Part shown: positions 23,885 through 34,928 of the stretch, one piece after another
Position numbering within the stretch: position 1 is the first letter of the stretch
Layout: the number at the start of each line of letters is the position of its first letter
Assembly (NCBI GenBank): GCA_001695595.3
Contig: MBPM02000206.1
Coordinates: 1-64,000 of the forward strand
Origin: Plasmopara viticola
Taxonomy: Eukaryota; Oomycota; Peronosporomycetes; Peronosporales; Peronosporaceae
Direction of reading: 5' to 3'
Length of the DNA: 64,000 nt
Made by a program: the position numbers and the translations under genes
Notes under the pieces: generated by a model
Databases searched by the model: none
What the model saw: only the letters and a program-made list of their open reading frames with translations
Told to the model about the DNA's origin: nothing

Positions 23885-24784
23885 ATGGCAACATCGGATC
23901 GGCTTAACATGTCGTTAGAGCTTTGCGATATATATTCGCATGGTAATATAGAATTTTACGACGGTACATATTAGACAAAGTATATATGGTTTATGCAATT
24001 ACGGTAGCACGGCCATTAAGAACTTAGCTTAAGTCACTATCTGAGCATGTGTTTAAATTTTAGATCTTGTCTCAAGACAGTGATTAAATAAAGTTCACAT
24101 TTGTTAGGAAAGATAGGCTAATCAGTGACTATGTGTTTCCGTTGCTGTCCATTAAAAGCATAGCATGCTGCAGTTCATTAAACTATTTCAAGACATCTTA
24201 AGATCGAAATACAGTTATGTCATTACGAAGTGTAATCTCTTACGTACCGTGACGAGAAAAGCATTGGTGGCCACCTAATCCGACGCTCAAGGCTCATGTT
24301 TTCACTCTTATCCCATAGGATACGATTTTAGTATAATAACCAGACTTCTCAAAAAGTATGCCGCTTCAATTTAGCAAATACGATAAAACTTACTAATCTA
24401 TATATACCGACACTATAAAAAGCTCATGTCGTCGCTGCTTATGTAAATCTGCGCTTTACGGAAAGCAAATCAAATCCAGCTTCTTTTCCACGTGCTAGTA
24501 AAAGGTTCTGCATCCTTCGGCGCTCGAAAGAGGGGCTCAAAGACAAGCACTTGATGCAATGCGCGAGTCTAGCTCTCATTCTCCATCCCTACTCGTGCTT
24601 TGGGATCGCGTTCATCTCTTATTTAAGCTTCACACGTGATATATTAAGCAAAAAAGTTCCATCCAAATTGCAAGATAAATCAAAACAGTGGTAGGCTTTA
24701 GGGTTCGTACGTGGCGTTAAACCTTAAAGTCCATTTATTGCCGTCGCGTCAATTCTCAGCAACCACTTTTGCCTCGCTTCCACC
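23885..24784. other. Intergenic, no gene seen
   Basis: AT-rich 900-bp spacer. The last 75 bp before the SEL1L-like start (CAATTCTCAGCAACCACTTT at about 24750) faintly resemble the oomycete initiator plus flanking element, but the match is loose. Confidence 0.4.
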
Positions 24785-26972
24785 ATGCGCCCTCATCGCT
24801 ACGCGCTCCTCGCCCTGGCGCTCGTGCTCTCCAGCGCTCCTACGTCGCCCTCGGATGTCACCGAGTCCCTTTCCTCCGGTACTCTCTTCAGCACGCTTGT
24901 TCCCGTTCCACGCTCGTTCTTCTAACGCTCTTGCTGTCCTCGTAGACCTGCCTCCGCCGTCCCCACTCGCCGAGACCCTGCGTCGTCTCCAGACGGAAAA
25001 CGCGGCCTTGCGTGATCTCAGCGACGCCGCACTCTCGCCACTCGTCCCACGTGCCGCCCGGCGCGATGCCTTGGTCCAATTGGGCGATATGTACTTTTAC
25101 GGCAACACTTCGGTAGCCACGGGCATCAACGGCACGCTGGCCATGAGTCTGTACGCCGAAGCCGCGGCGCTCGGGGCGCCCAGGGCCCAATTCCACCTTG
25201 GCGTCGCCCTGAGCTATGGCCTCTGGGGCTTTTCCCGCGACCCCGCGGCGGCCCGGGCGTATTATTACTTTGCGGCGCTTGGCGGCGACGTGGGGGCCAC
25301 GATGGTCCTTGGCCACGACCATCTACTCGGTCGCCACGCGCCGAAAAAGTGCGAGACGGCAGTTCGGTACTACGAAGTCGCGGCGAACGAAGCCGTGGCG
25401 CGACGCGAGGCCTCGCTGCACCGTCCGGCCCTCTACGACGTGCCCCACCGTCGCCTCAAGACCGTGGCCGAAGCGCATGCGAAGAAGAATGTACCGGAAG
25501 ACAGTGCCATTGCGGATTACTATCACTTTTCGGCGGAAAAGGGCGACCCCGAGGCCACAGTGAGCCTTGCCACGCTGTACTATTACGGCGAGCGGGGCGT
25601 CCCGCAAGACGTCGAGCGCGCGGCCTTGCTGTACAAGAAAGGCTACGACCTCGGGGCGACGGAGGCCGCGTACTATCTAGGCCACTGCTACAGTCTAGGC
25701 ATTGGCGTGCCGCCGGATCCGGTCGCGGCGTTCAAGTACATGCAAGAGGCCGTGAACGAAGGGAACACGGCGGCGCAGAACGAGTTGGCGTACATGTATT
25801 TGCACGGCAAAGGCGTGGCGCGGGATGAAGAGCAGGCCGTGACGCTGTTCAAGGCGGCCATGAAACAAGGGAGCATTGAGGCGCTGTACAATCTCGGCGT
25901 GCTCTACATGCAAGGGAGCGGGTCGACGGAACCCACGGGGCTGGCGGCCACGCACCCGGAGTACGACGTGGCGTACGGCTACTTTCTCATTGCTGCGTAC
26001 CAAGGCCATACGATTGCCAAGCACAAAGTCGGGCAAATGAGTTTGCACGGCATTGGCACGACGCGGTCGTGTCTGAACGCCGTCGAGTCGTTGAAATTGG
26101 TGGCCGAGCGGGGCGAATGGGATCGCGTGCTCACGCAGGCGTACGCGGACTTTAAGCGGCAGGACTACGAAGCTGCGTTCATGAAGTACGCTGTCATGGC
26201 GCAGCAAGGCTACGAAGTTGCGCAGCACAATGCAGCGTACTTGCTCGACGCGGGTTTCTTGAACCCGTCGGCGTTCTCGCCCACGCTGTCGCTGACGCCG
26301 TCCGGGACGACGTTGACGCAGGAGACGGTCGCGTCGAGTGCCGTGATGCTGTATCGACTGGCAGCCCAGCAAGGGAACGTGGATGCGAATTTGAAGATTG
26401 GAGACTATTACTATTATGGCAAAGGAGGGCACGTGGTGGACTATGGCAAGGCCAGTGCGCACTACTTTTTGGCGAGTAAACACTCGAACGCTCAAGCCAT
26501 GTTTAATCTTGCGCTCATGTACGAGCACGGCATTGGGATGGAGCAGGACTTTAACCTGGCGAAACGCTTTTTCGACAAGGCACGGCTCGCGCACAGTGAT
26601 GCCAAAGTGCCAGTCCTGCTGGCAACGTGGAAACTGCGCGCGCACAAAGCGCTGGAATCGTGGAAGCGGTGGTGGCACCGTCTTGTTGGCAACGGGGCAC
26701 TGACGAATGAGGCGCCGGCTTCTTCTTCAGCGTCGAGTGCGAATCTTGACGAAGACGTGAATGGCCCGGAGACGGAAGCAGCTCCTCTTATGGTCGACAT
26801 CAGGTCTCCCCTTGATGCTATGCAGAGTTTGATTGCGTCGATCGTCGAATGGTGCAGTGAGCTACAGGCGGAGGACTTGCTCATTGCTTTTTTGATGATT
26901 GCACTGGGAGTTGTCGTCTATATTCGCTCGGAACGGCAATATCTCGTAGCGCCGCGTCCCCTCCAGCAGTAG
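24785..26972 (+). CDS. SEL1L: SEL1L/HRD3-like ER-associated degradation protein, Sel1 repeats, two exons
   Basis: I place the start at ATG 24785, not at the upstream start of the long open frame. That ATG opens a signal peptide (MRPHRYALLALALVLSSAPT), and a 67-nt intron at 24879-24945 (GTACTC donor, CTAAC branch point, CGTAG acceptor) joins it in frame to LPPPSPLAETLRRL. The mature part is a chain of Sel1/TPR-like repeats, for example ALVQLGDMYFYGNTSV, ATVSLATLYYYGERGVPQD, AQNELAYMYLHGKGVARDE and AMFNLALMYEHGIGMEQD. A C-terminal transmembrane segment (LLIAFLMIALGVVVYI) and short tail follow. This is the architecture of SEL1L/Hrd3, the luminal scaffold of the HRD1 ubiquitin ligase complex that selects misfolded ER proteins. 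The product is about 706 residues, within the family range. The stop lies 74 bp from that of the convergent S74 gene. Confidence 0.9.
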
Positions 26973-27046
26973 CATGAAAGGAGAACGCTAGAATTTTTTA
27001 AGGTAACGTATAGGCGATTAATGGCATGTTGAGTGCATTGGGCGCT

Positions 27047-30000
27047 TTAGCTTACTGTCTCGGTCGTTGGGTTCCGTTTCTTGTTGTCTGCAAAAAGGTG
27101 CTCGAGCCGGTGAAGGATGGCGTGATGGGCTTGCAGCTCTCGTTGCAGTTTGCGCACCTCGAGCTGCAGTTGCTGGATTTGCCGTTCGCTCTTGTCGGCG
27201 CGTTGCTGCTCTCGCTGAAGCGCTTCGACGACGACGGGGACGAGGCGTGCGTACGCCACGTACTTGTACCCCTCGGCGTCGGTGTAGACGACTTGAGGCG
27301 CGACGTGCTCGACTTCTTGCGCGATAAAGCCGAACTCCCGTCGCCCGTCGCGTGGAAACTTGGTCGGAAACGCGGCTCTGTTGTACGCATACTCGACACC
27401 GCGCAGCTGAGCGACGACGGTCGAGGCATTGGAAATGCGATGCACGTCGCGCTTGAAACGCGCGTCGGACGCGTCCACGTACGCTCCGGAGCCCATGACT
27501 TGACCGTCCACCGTCACACTGGCACCAAAGTAAGCTTCGTGCTCGACAAAGAGCTCTCCTTGAACTTCCATCACTTCAATGCCGGTCATGTTGACGTGGC
27601 TAATGTGGCCCCCCACAATCTCCACGCGTCGCAGCTCGCTCTCCGTCATATCAATCGCGCCACGCATGCGCTGGACTTCGAGGTTTGCCACGGTTAACGT
27701 GCTCGACGCGGCTTGGAATCGTAACGCGTCGTGCTGTTCCAGAACGCCTCCTTTGCCGTACACGGCGACAAACCCCGCTTGGTGCCCCGCGACTTGCACC
27801 GACTGGACCGAGAGCCGCACGTCCCCCAAGTCGAGGTCGTTGGCAGCTTGAAACGTTTGCACGCCCGTGAGGGACGACGTGTCGAACGCCGCGGCATTCA
27901 ATGGACGCCACGCTTCACTGTCGTAAATGTACATGGCTGCTGCCCCGGCTGGTACGTTGACGTCGCCGCCAAGAGGCTCTTCGTCGTCGTTCTGGATGAC
28001 GAGTAACTGACCAGCTCGTGCATGTTGATGCTCAAGCGTCGCCGTGTTCGGACACGCCGCGCCGTTGCTTGTGATGTGAACGTAGCTCTTGGTGCTCGGG
28101 ACGACAAGACGTTCGGCGGCGCGAAGCTGGAGACGGGAGAAGACTGTCTGCGCTTGCGACACGAGGGCGCCACTGGCAATGATCTGTCCCTCGTGTGTCG
28201 TCGCGACGTCTCCTTGCGTTGCCAAGTTGCCATCCGAGTCTACTGAAAACACACTCTCGGACGTTCGGGTCTCTGTTTCATTCGTCGGTTTCAACGCGTC
28301 AATGATACGGAACGGAGGAGTGGCGCGATGTTGGTGCGTGAGGTCGAAACTGAGCAATGTGCCCGCAAAATTGACGTTCTGGGACGCCACACTGAGGGCT
28401 TTGCCATTCACGTGCGCTGTTTGCACTTGAAGGCCACCGTCTTCGATCGAAAACCCATCCCGTGTCGTGAGTTTTCCCGACTCGATCTGAATCCCCCCCG
28501 ACGCGACGTGTAAGCCGCCAGACACGATTTTTTGGCCTCCAGATGCGATTGTGACGCCGCCAGCAAGGACGTGGACGCCACCTCCGTGGACAGTCGTTGC
28601 TCCCGTGTCAGACACTTCAAACACCTTGCTGTCGCGGCTTTGACTCCCTCTGGCTTCAATGAGCGGACTCGAAGGCACGGCGTGCTCGGTCTTGTCCCGC
28701 TGGAGCAAGAGAACGGGACCAGCCGGCGCCACGAGCGTTGTCTGGCCATTCTTGAGACTCAGCGTGCCAGAACGCACCGCTAGATTGCCGCTTTGCACGT
28801 CGAGGCCTCCACGCATGACCTTGATCCCGTCGGCAAGGACCTTGAGCCCCCCTCGCTCGAGGCTCAGGCCACCGTCTAGAATCTCTAACCCACCCGAATG
28901 AATAATCGTCTGGCCCGCGCCGCTCACGCGAAAGAGTGGACGATTAGACTGCGAGATGCGGAGATAATCGGGCAGACTTGTTGCTTCCGACGGAAGGTCT
29001 GGATCAAGGCGTTCAAGATGGAGCAACGCAGCGCTGGTCGTGGCAAAGTTGCTGGCTGTGTGCGCCTGCAAGTGGAACGACGAGTCTCGCAACCGCACTT
29101 TGCCGTCCACCATCTCGAACGTACTTCCTTTTTGGGATTGAAAGGTCCCACCATTCAGGTAGACGCCTCCTTCGCGCAGCGTGAGGGAGCCGCCGTGCCA
29201 CGTCGTGTCACCCCGTCCATTCATCGTAAACAGCGCTTGTCCACCGACGTCGGCCCGCACGAGATTAAAGTCGGAGGAGGGTGTGCGTGTGGCGGAAAGG
29301 TGGAGCACGTTGCCCTTGAACAGCGGTCCGAGCGCTGGTGCCGTCAAGACAGTGTGCTCGTCCTTGTGGTCTCCACAATGGTCGCCGTAGTAGCCTTCGT
29401 CACAGGCACAGACGCCCGTGTGCACATTGCAGTCGCCACGTCCACTGCATTCTTCGTACGACTTGACATTTGTATCATGAAGACTCTCAAAGACGCAGTG
29501 GACGGCTCCTGTTGAAGGCGTGAGGTGAGCTTTTGTGGCGTCGCACTGAAACTCGGACACGGACGGGTTGCCGGTATGATGGTACAGGTTGTTCATGATT
29601 GGGAAACGGGGAAAGGAGTGGAGAGTGATGTCCAATGTGGCTGAGTAAGGGGCTTGAAGCGACACGACTTGGCATTGCTGGTCGAACAAGGCATGAGTGG
29701 CAATTAGCTTTATGGTACAAGATATGAGCCACGCACCAGGTCTCCGAGGTTTTGAAAGCGTCGAAACGTGGCGGTGCAGACGTCGCTGGTGAGTCGATCA
29801 AGTGGCAGCTCGAACTCGATCGTGTGTGCTTGAAACGATAGTGCCAAAACTCCACCGGTGATCGAGGCGTCACCAGTCGTCGAGATGCGCAGACGAATGA
29901 TTTTTTCTTCTTGCTGGGACAATGTCGGGTTGGTGCCATGTGGACACATTTCTATAGCATGACAATGCAGATATGTGTGACTGAAAAGCCGAGCGTGGAG

Positions 30001-30217
30001 TGAACGCTAGTGGTCACGTACTTGTGGAACAGTCGGACGAAGCGTAGCCCCACTGGCAATTGCACACATGGTCCCCTTGTCTATTGATTGCACACACCCC
30101 GTGCTGAGAGCACGGACTGCCTTGACCTGGACAATGCGTCGCTTTCAACTCGATGGCACGGATGCATGGAGTCGTAATCAACTCGATTGCAATGTAAACG
30201 AGGAGCAAGCGTTTCAT
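27047..30217 (-). CDS. Secreted EGF-like protein with C-terminal peptidase S74 intramolecular chaperone, three exons
   Basis: Proposed model: complement(join(27047..29677, 29737..29951, 30022..30217)), 1013 residues. Introns: 70 nt (GTACGT donor, CTATAG acceptor) and 59 nt (GTGCGT donor, GACCAG acceptor). Order: signal peptide (MKRLLLVYIAIELITTPCIRA), a first EGF-like module (CSQHGVCAINRQGDHVCNC), a spacer, a second EGF-like module (ECSGRGDCNVHTGVCACDEG, about residues 213-240), then about 500 residues rich in GGL/GGV repeats spaced like a beta-helical fibre. Next comes an S74 (endosialidase-type) domain beginning SDARFKRDV at residue 874, with GFIAQEVEHVAPQVV, and a final coiled coil (about 955-1000). 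S74 domains trimerise fibres and cut themselves off using a Ser-Lys pair; Ser874 and Lys879 have the spacing seen in MYRF-type proteins. A self-processed, trimeric extracellular fibre is inferred. Confidence 0.82.
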
Positions 30218-30620
30218 TTTCTAATCGAGGACGCGAAGGGATCTTTGCGTTTGATAGCACCCTTTCGTCAAGATACGGCTGTGGTCCACACGTATTTTCA
30301 TACTTTTTATGTGTATAGATTTCTTGTTATTTGCGCACCAGTGTATACAATTTTACACACTAATTGTTGCAAATGGAAAGCTTACATATTGATTATCGAG
30401 AGGCTAATTGCATGGCCGCTCGTTAAAAAGTAGCCCATAATGTCGATGGAATGGGTACCTTTGAGGGCGTAGTGTTCCATTTTTCTAGGTTTAAAGTGGT
30501 TGGCAATTGATCCTCTCGACTGAAGTCAGTGGAAGAAGACCATGGTGCCATGCGACTGCCATCGCCATGCTCGCTGTTTCTTCGTGTATTTCTATAGTGT
30601 AAAAAGCCATCCCTGCAGCC

Positions 30621-31412
30621 TCATTCAAACGGTCGAGCGGCCTCACCCTTCTCTTGTTCCGCCACCTGCACTCCAAACATGTCCAGTGCGAGAAACTCGC
30701 GTAAAACTGGTAAGTTGCATATCCCTCGATCCTGCTGTAGCAGCACCGTTTCCAGTGACGCCTCGAGCTGAGCTCGACGCTCTTCAAGGGCACTCGGTTG
30801 CGTGACACGAAACCACGTTTTGGCCGGTAACTCCCATTTGAAGCCTCCATGAGCTTCTTCCTTGCCTTCCTTCGCGTCTCCTCGGCCATCCCCACGAGCT
30901 GCACCATTGCTTTCCAGTAGCTTGTTAACTTCCGCCGCACAATGAACAAACTCGGAGAAACGGCGCTCGACTTGAAACGTAAGACGCGGCTCGCCACACG
31001 TCGTGATCTCGAGCGTATACGTCACGTACCCTTCGCACGTTTCCTGGAACCTTGGTACATGTACCGTAAACATCTGGTGCTCTGCGACCAGATGCGGCAG
31101 CTCGAGCGGCCTTGCCTTCTCGGATCGAGGCTGGAAGACGGAGCAAAAGTCGGGCGTTGTGGGCCGACCCACAAGGACAAGACCGGGTTCGAGCTCGTCG
31201 TCGTTTTCACTCTGTGACGTGGTTTTGTCGCTGCGAGGCGAGTCGGTCGCGGACTGCGCGAGGTCTCGGTCTCGCGGTTGGGGCTTGCTTTCGTCGCGAT
31301 CGCACTCGGGCGTGGTCGGTGCACAGGCAGGAGTCAAAGACCGGAGCATCGCACGCTTTCGACGATTGCGGGCGCGTTTGCCCGAGAGAATGGGACGCTT
31401 GTCGCTCGCCAT
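30621..31412 (-). CDS. PX (phox homology) domain protein
   Basis: An intact 263-residue single-exon frame. Residues 1-90 are basic then Ser/Pro/Asp-rich and probably disordered. Residues 105-250 match a PX domain: YTLEITTCGEPRLTFQVERR followed by FSEF (the RRFSEF phosphoinositide-binding motif), then LPAKTWFRVTQPSALEERR and the closing helix with LREFLALDMF. PX domains bind phosphatidylinositol 3-phosphate and bring proteins to endosomal membranes. There is no BAR or kinase partner domain, so this is a small stand-alone PX protein. Start and stop are clear. Confidence 0.82.
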   Translation of the reverse strand: MASDKRPILSGKRARNRRKRAMLRSLTPACAPTTPECDRDESKPQPRDRDLAQSATDSPRSDKTTSQSENDDELEPGLVLVGRPTTPDFCSVFQPRSEKARPLELPHLVAEHQMFTVHVPRFQETCEGYVTYTLEITTCGEPRLTFQVERRFSEFVHCAAEVNKLLESNGAARGDGRGDAKEGKEEAHGGFKWELPAKTWFRVTQPSALEERRAQLEASLETVLLQQDRGICNLPVLREFLALDMFGVQVAEQEKGEAARPFE

Positions 31413-32504
31413 GGGGATCGAGAGAAGGAGGCCGAAAAGACGGAATGATAAAGGAGGTGTGAAGCGAAATAGGGAAGAAACGGAAGGAGGTGTGTTTGCA
31501 CATTGTTGCCCAATTGTAATGGCTGCCTAGGAATTGGGGTTAAAACGGCCCTCTTTCGTGTAAAACATGCTGTTTTATCATAGCTTTTTAGAAATGGGTA
31601 ATGTAGGATGAAAATTGGTAATGATCGGTGGATCATGAACACGAGCTCGACAAAAGTTCTCTAAGTGTCAAACTCCTTGAAAACGATTCTTGTTTTTATC
31701 AGTTTCTACAGTAGCTCAACATCTCTCTCGAATACTTGGCGACCGTTTAGGCCCCAGGGCGCCGATTGCTTGACACTAGTCAATCGATTATCGTCAGTCA
31801 CTTGGTTCTAGCCATGCTCATCCGTAATGATGCTCGATAAGACGTCCGGAGCATCCGGCCAGCAGCGTATATCATATCCGCTGTCTTTCGCTCCGTCCGA
31901 TCGTATTGAAATCCTTGTACTCTTTGCAGTCTCTTCGACAAGAGCCACGTTGCTGTAAGGTCGCAATTGAACACCGTCCTCCACCATGGTTGCTGCTAAC
32001 GTTGCGCGCACAATGTTTTAAGTGTCGGGATACAAAGAATAGTACGAACGATCGAATACTATAAGTACACGCAGCTGAGATGATGGGAATCAATTCCTCA
32101 TCCCTCACTGCAATTGTCACGTTCTTTGCCATCTGCCTCCACCCTTCCTCTCGTGTTCAACTTTGCCAATCCTCTCCTCAAATCAACTTTGGCATTCGCT
32201 CAGTTCCAGCGCCCATACCAATGAGTCACCTCACGAGCTTGCGACTGCATTCAACCATCATTTTTCTTCCTCTGTACTTGATCCAACCACACGTAAAGTT
32301 TATTGAGACGCGATACGGGAGAGGTGCCTTCAATGCTACAGATCGTAGCATATCGATCGAAAAATTATCCCACGATTTGCCAATAATACTAATTGATGTC
32401 GTTACTACGTCACGCAATATATTACCACAATTGCCATAATCATACTATCCAACTCAATCATTAACTAACAGTAATATATTACCACAGTTGGATAAGCAAG
32501 CACT
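31413..32504. other. Intergenic, no gene seen
   Basis: Mostly AT-rich. A pair of similar TATTACCACA(A/G)TTG segments at about 32420 and 32473 forms a short direct repeat close to the 3' end of the TAZ gene. Short open frames on both strands have no recognisable features. Confidence 0.45.
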
Positions 32505-34928
32505 CTAAGCATCTTGGGGGGGCGAAAGTATCGGCGTTGCAGCTGATAGAGACACTTCCTTACCCACATCGGCCCAGAGCGCCGTTTGCTGCGCATGAAA
32601 GGCTCCATAATTAGCCAGTGAAAAATTCAGCAGGTACGGAGGGACTTGTTCGGGAAAGGTACCACTTGGGGTCGACGTCGCCCAATTGACTGCCTGAACA
32701 TGGGCATGAAGCTCTCGTTCCATCTCTCCTAATACAATGGCACGAGCCTCCGAGCGCAGGTCGTCCAAGCTACGCAGTCGCGTCTTTTTCTGCATGTGCT
32801 GCAACAAATCTTGCCCAGCGGCAGCAGTCACGCGCTTTTCAATCCGAGATTTGAGTTCTGTCCGGAAAAGAGCAGACGTTTGTTCCAAATAAAGGGACAA
32901 CGAGTACCGAAATTGAGGGGGCAATGCACCCATAAGTCCCATGGGATTCGAGGCCGTCGGGAGTGGATTGGGCTGGATCGGGACGGGTTTGATGGGTCCT
33001 GACCCAGTCCCGGTACTTGCGCGTCGCGACACTGTGGGTGAGCTCTTCATGCCTGGATTGATGGCCAGTGGTACAAGAGGTGGCGTTCCGATACGTGGCG
33101 ACGCGGAGGAAGGCGTCGAGCTCGGCGTCTGGCTTTTGACAGGCCCGTTCTTGTTGCCACTGCTCAAAAGTTGATGGGAATAATCAATCTCGAGCAGGTT
33201 CCAACACACGGAACACGATCGTCCGTGCATGCTTCCTTTGCTATTGCACGAGCCATAGTGAAGCAGCATTGCCTTGGCATCGTTACAGATCGGCTTGCAC
33301 TGTCCCACCACAAAGTCACACTCGAGGCAGTGATTCAATACGCGACGCATGACGCTGCATCCGGCAATTTCACACCCACTGTCGCACTGGGCAGCGTGCA
33401 ACAAGAGCCACAAGGAGCCAGCTGTCTCGGGAGCTTTGGGCGGGAGAAACAATGGCGACTGCATTAAATAAGTGCGCTCGTGCGCCGACAAGGACGATCC
33501 CGCATCCGAGTTTTGCACGGAATGCACTAGAATTTGGTGGAGACGCGTACGCATCGAGACACAACGAGACGGGGGCATTCCTGCTGGCGACATTGACAAA
33601 GACGCATCACAAACAGGCGGTCGTGTCGCGTTTTGCGGACTTTTCAGAGTGCTTCCGGGAAAACACGGCAAGCTTGTCGCCACGTCTTTCGTATTTGCGA
33701 GGAACCCATTACTTGGCTCGTTCGTTCGAATCGGCGATGGCGATTGTTGGAATTGCGGGGCAGAAGGTTCCGGCGAAACTGGGACTTGGATTGAAGTTGT
33801 CAGAGCGGGGGATTCAAAGTTTCGAATGGCATCAAAAAGATTGGTCTGCTCGTTCTCCGACAGCAACAAGTCCAATTCCGCCATACGTTCGACTTCGGTC
33901 GACTCGAAAGGTCCATCCGCACGAGCGACATGACTGACGGACGGCATCGCGACTTGTTGCTGGTGTTGCTGCGAAGCGTGACGCTTCTGGGGAACGAGAT
34001 GCGCGTGGTCTTCGTCTAAAGAACTTGGAGTTGATGCATCTAGGTTAAATGGCCAATTGGGATCGTTGGATGGGTAGGAAGAGTGGTCGTCAATATAGAA
34101 ACCAATGTCGCTGTCTGGTGGGCTGTTGGTTCGTACATTAGTACCAAGGTTAGTAAAAGGCATCAATGAATTAAAACCCAAGCTAAAGCATCACGCACTC
34201 TTGCAGGAATTGGTCTGGCGTGGGAGTGCAATCGATGGCGCAATCCATTATGGTACTGGACTGACAATTGGTCGGAGACGTCGACGAGTCGAATGACTTG
34301 TGCCGTTGCAACTTAAGCCACCGCTCGCTTCCTATCTTTCGTTTACTATTGGCTGCATCCATGACATCGTTAAGCCTTTGCGTACTACCGTACACCTTGG
34401 TCACGTACTATTCATGTTGTGGTGCTCCATTTCCATCCTCGAGAGGTCCGTATAGGATTGCGAGCCTTGGATCCCGCGTCGCACGCCAGGGACTTGGTGC
34501 GGTTCGTAAAGGTCGAACGACGGGCCCACGACTTGTTGGTGTGGGAAGTGGCGACGTGAAGCAGGCTGGTGCTCTTGCTGGTATTGCAGCAACACTTGAT
34601 AGTTTTTCTCCATCTGAAAGGACGTCTCGTCGCCAGGTGCCACGGGATGGAGGAGCGGCTCTTGCGAGCTAAACGGGAGGGGTATGAGCACATTGCCACC
34701 GGTGCCTTCTCCATTCATGGAGGCGTTTTCCAGGCCAGAGAAGGATGGACACGATGCCGACGACGTGAGGCCCGACACGCTCTGGCTGCCAAGGGTTCGA
34801 AAGGTAGTGGCGCCGTGTTGCGCGCGCTCGTCGCTGCCACTGGATGGGAACGCGTTGACAAACTCATAGAGCTCAGCCTCGGGCCACTCGTTCGTGCGAG
34901 GATGTGGCTCTTCACGCCAGGCCATCAT
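32505..34928 (-). CDS. TAZ-type zinc-finger protein, probable transcriptional adaptor, three exons
   Basis: Proposed model: complement(join(32505..34122, 34199..34352, 34409..34928)), 763 residues. Intron 1 is 56 nt (GTACGT donor, CTTAAC branch point, TGCAG acceptor). Intron 2 is 76 nt (GTGCGT donor, TACTAAC branch point, ACAG acceptor). Both restore one frame across what otherwise look like three separate frames. Around residues 460-535 is a TAZ zinc finger with the expected Cys/His spacing (LLLHAAQC, GCSVMRRVLNHCLEC, QCKPICNDAKAMLLHYGSC, CSVCWNLLE). TAZ1/TAZ2 domains of CBP/p300 bind activation domains of transcription factors. There is no acetyltransferase, bromodomain or PHD finger here, so it is not a CBP orthologue. 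The rest is low complexity (Ser, Pro, Gln rich), with a Gln/Glu/Arg-rich helical stretch near the C-terminus. Confidence 0.85.

Noticed and set aside
27026..29515. Long open frames antisense to the S74 protein gene
   Set aside because: The minus strand has clear domains and splice sites; the plus-strand frames show only mirror composition.
29678..30021. Three separate small genes at the 5' side of the S74 protein
   Set aside because: Introns of 59 and 70 nt join them in frame into one secreted protein with a signal peptide.
34123..34408. Three separate frames upstream of and within the TAZ gene
   Set aside because: Introns of 56 and 76 nt with GTACGT/GTGCGT donors and CTTAAC/TACTAAC branch points unite them.
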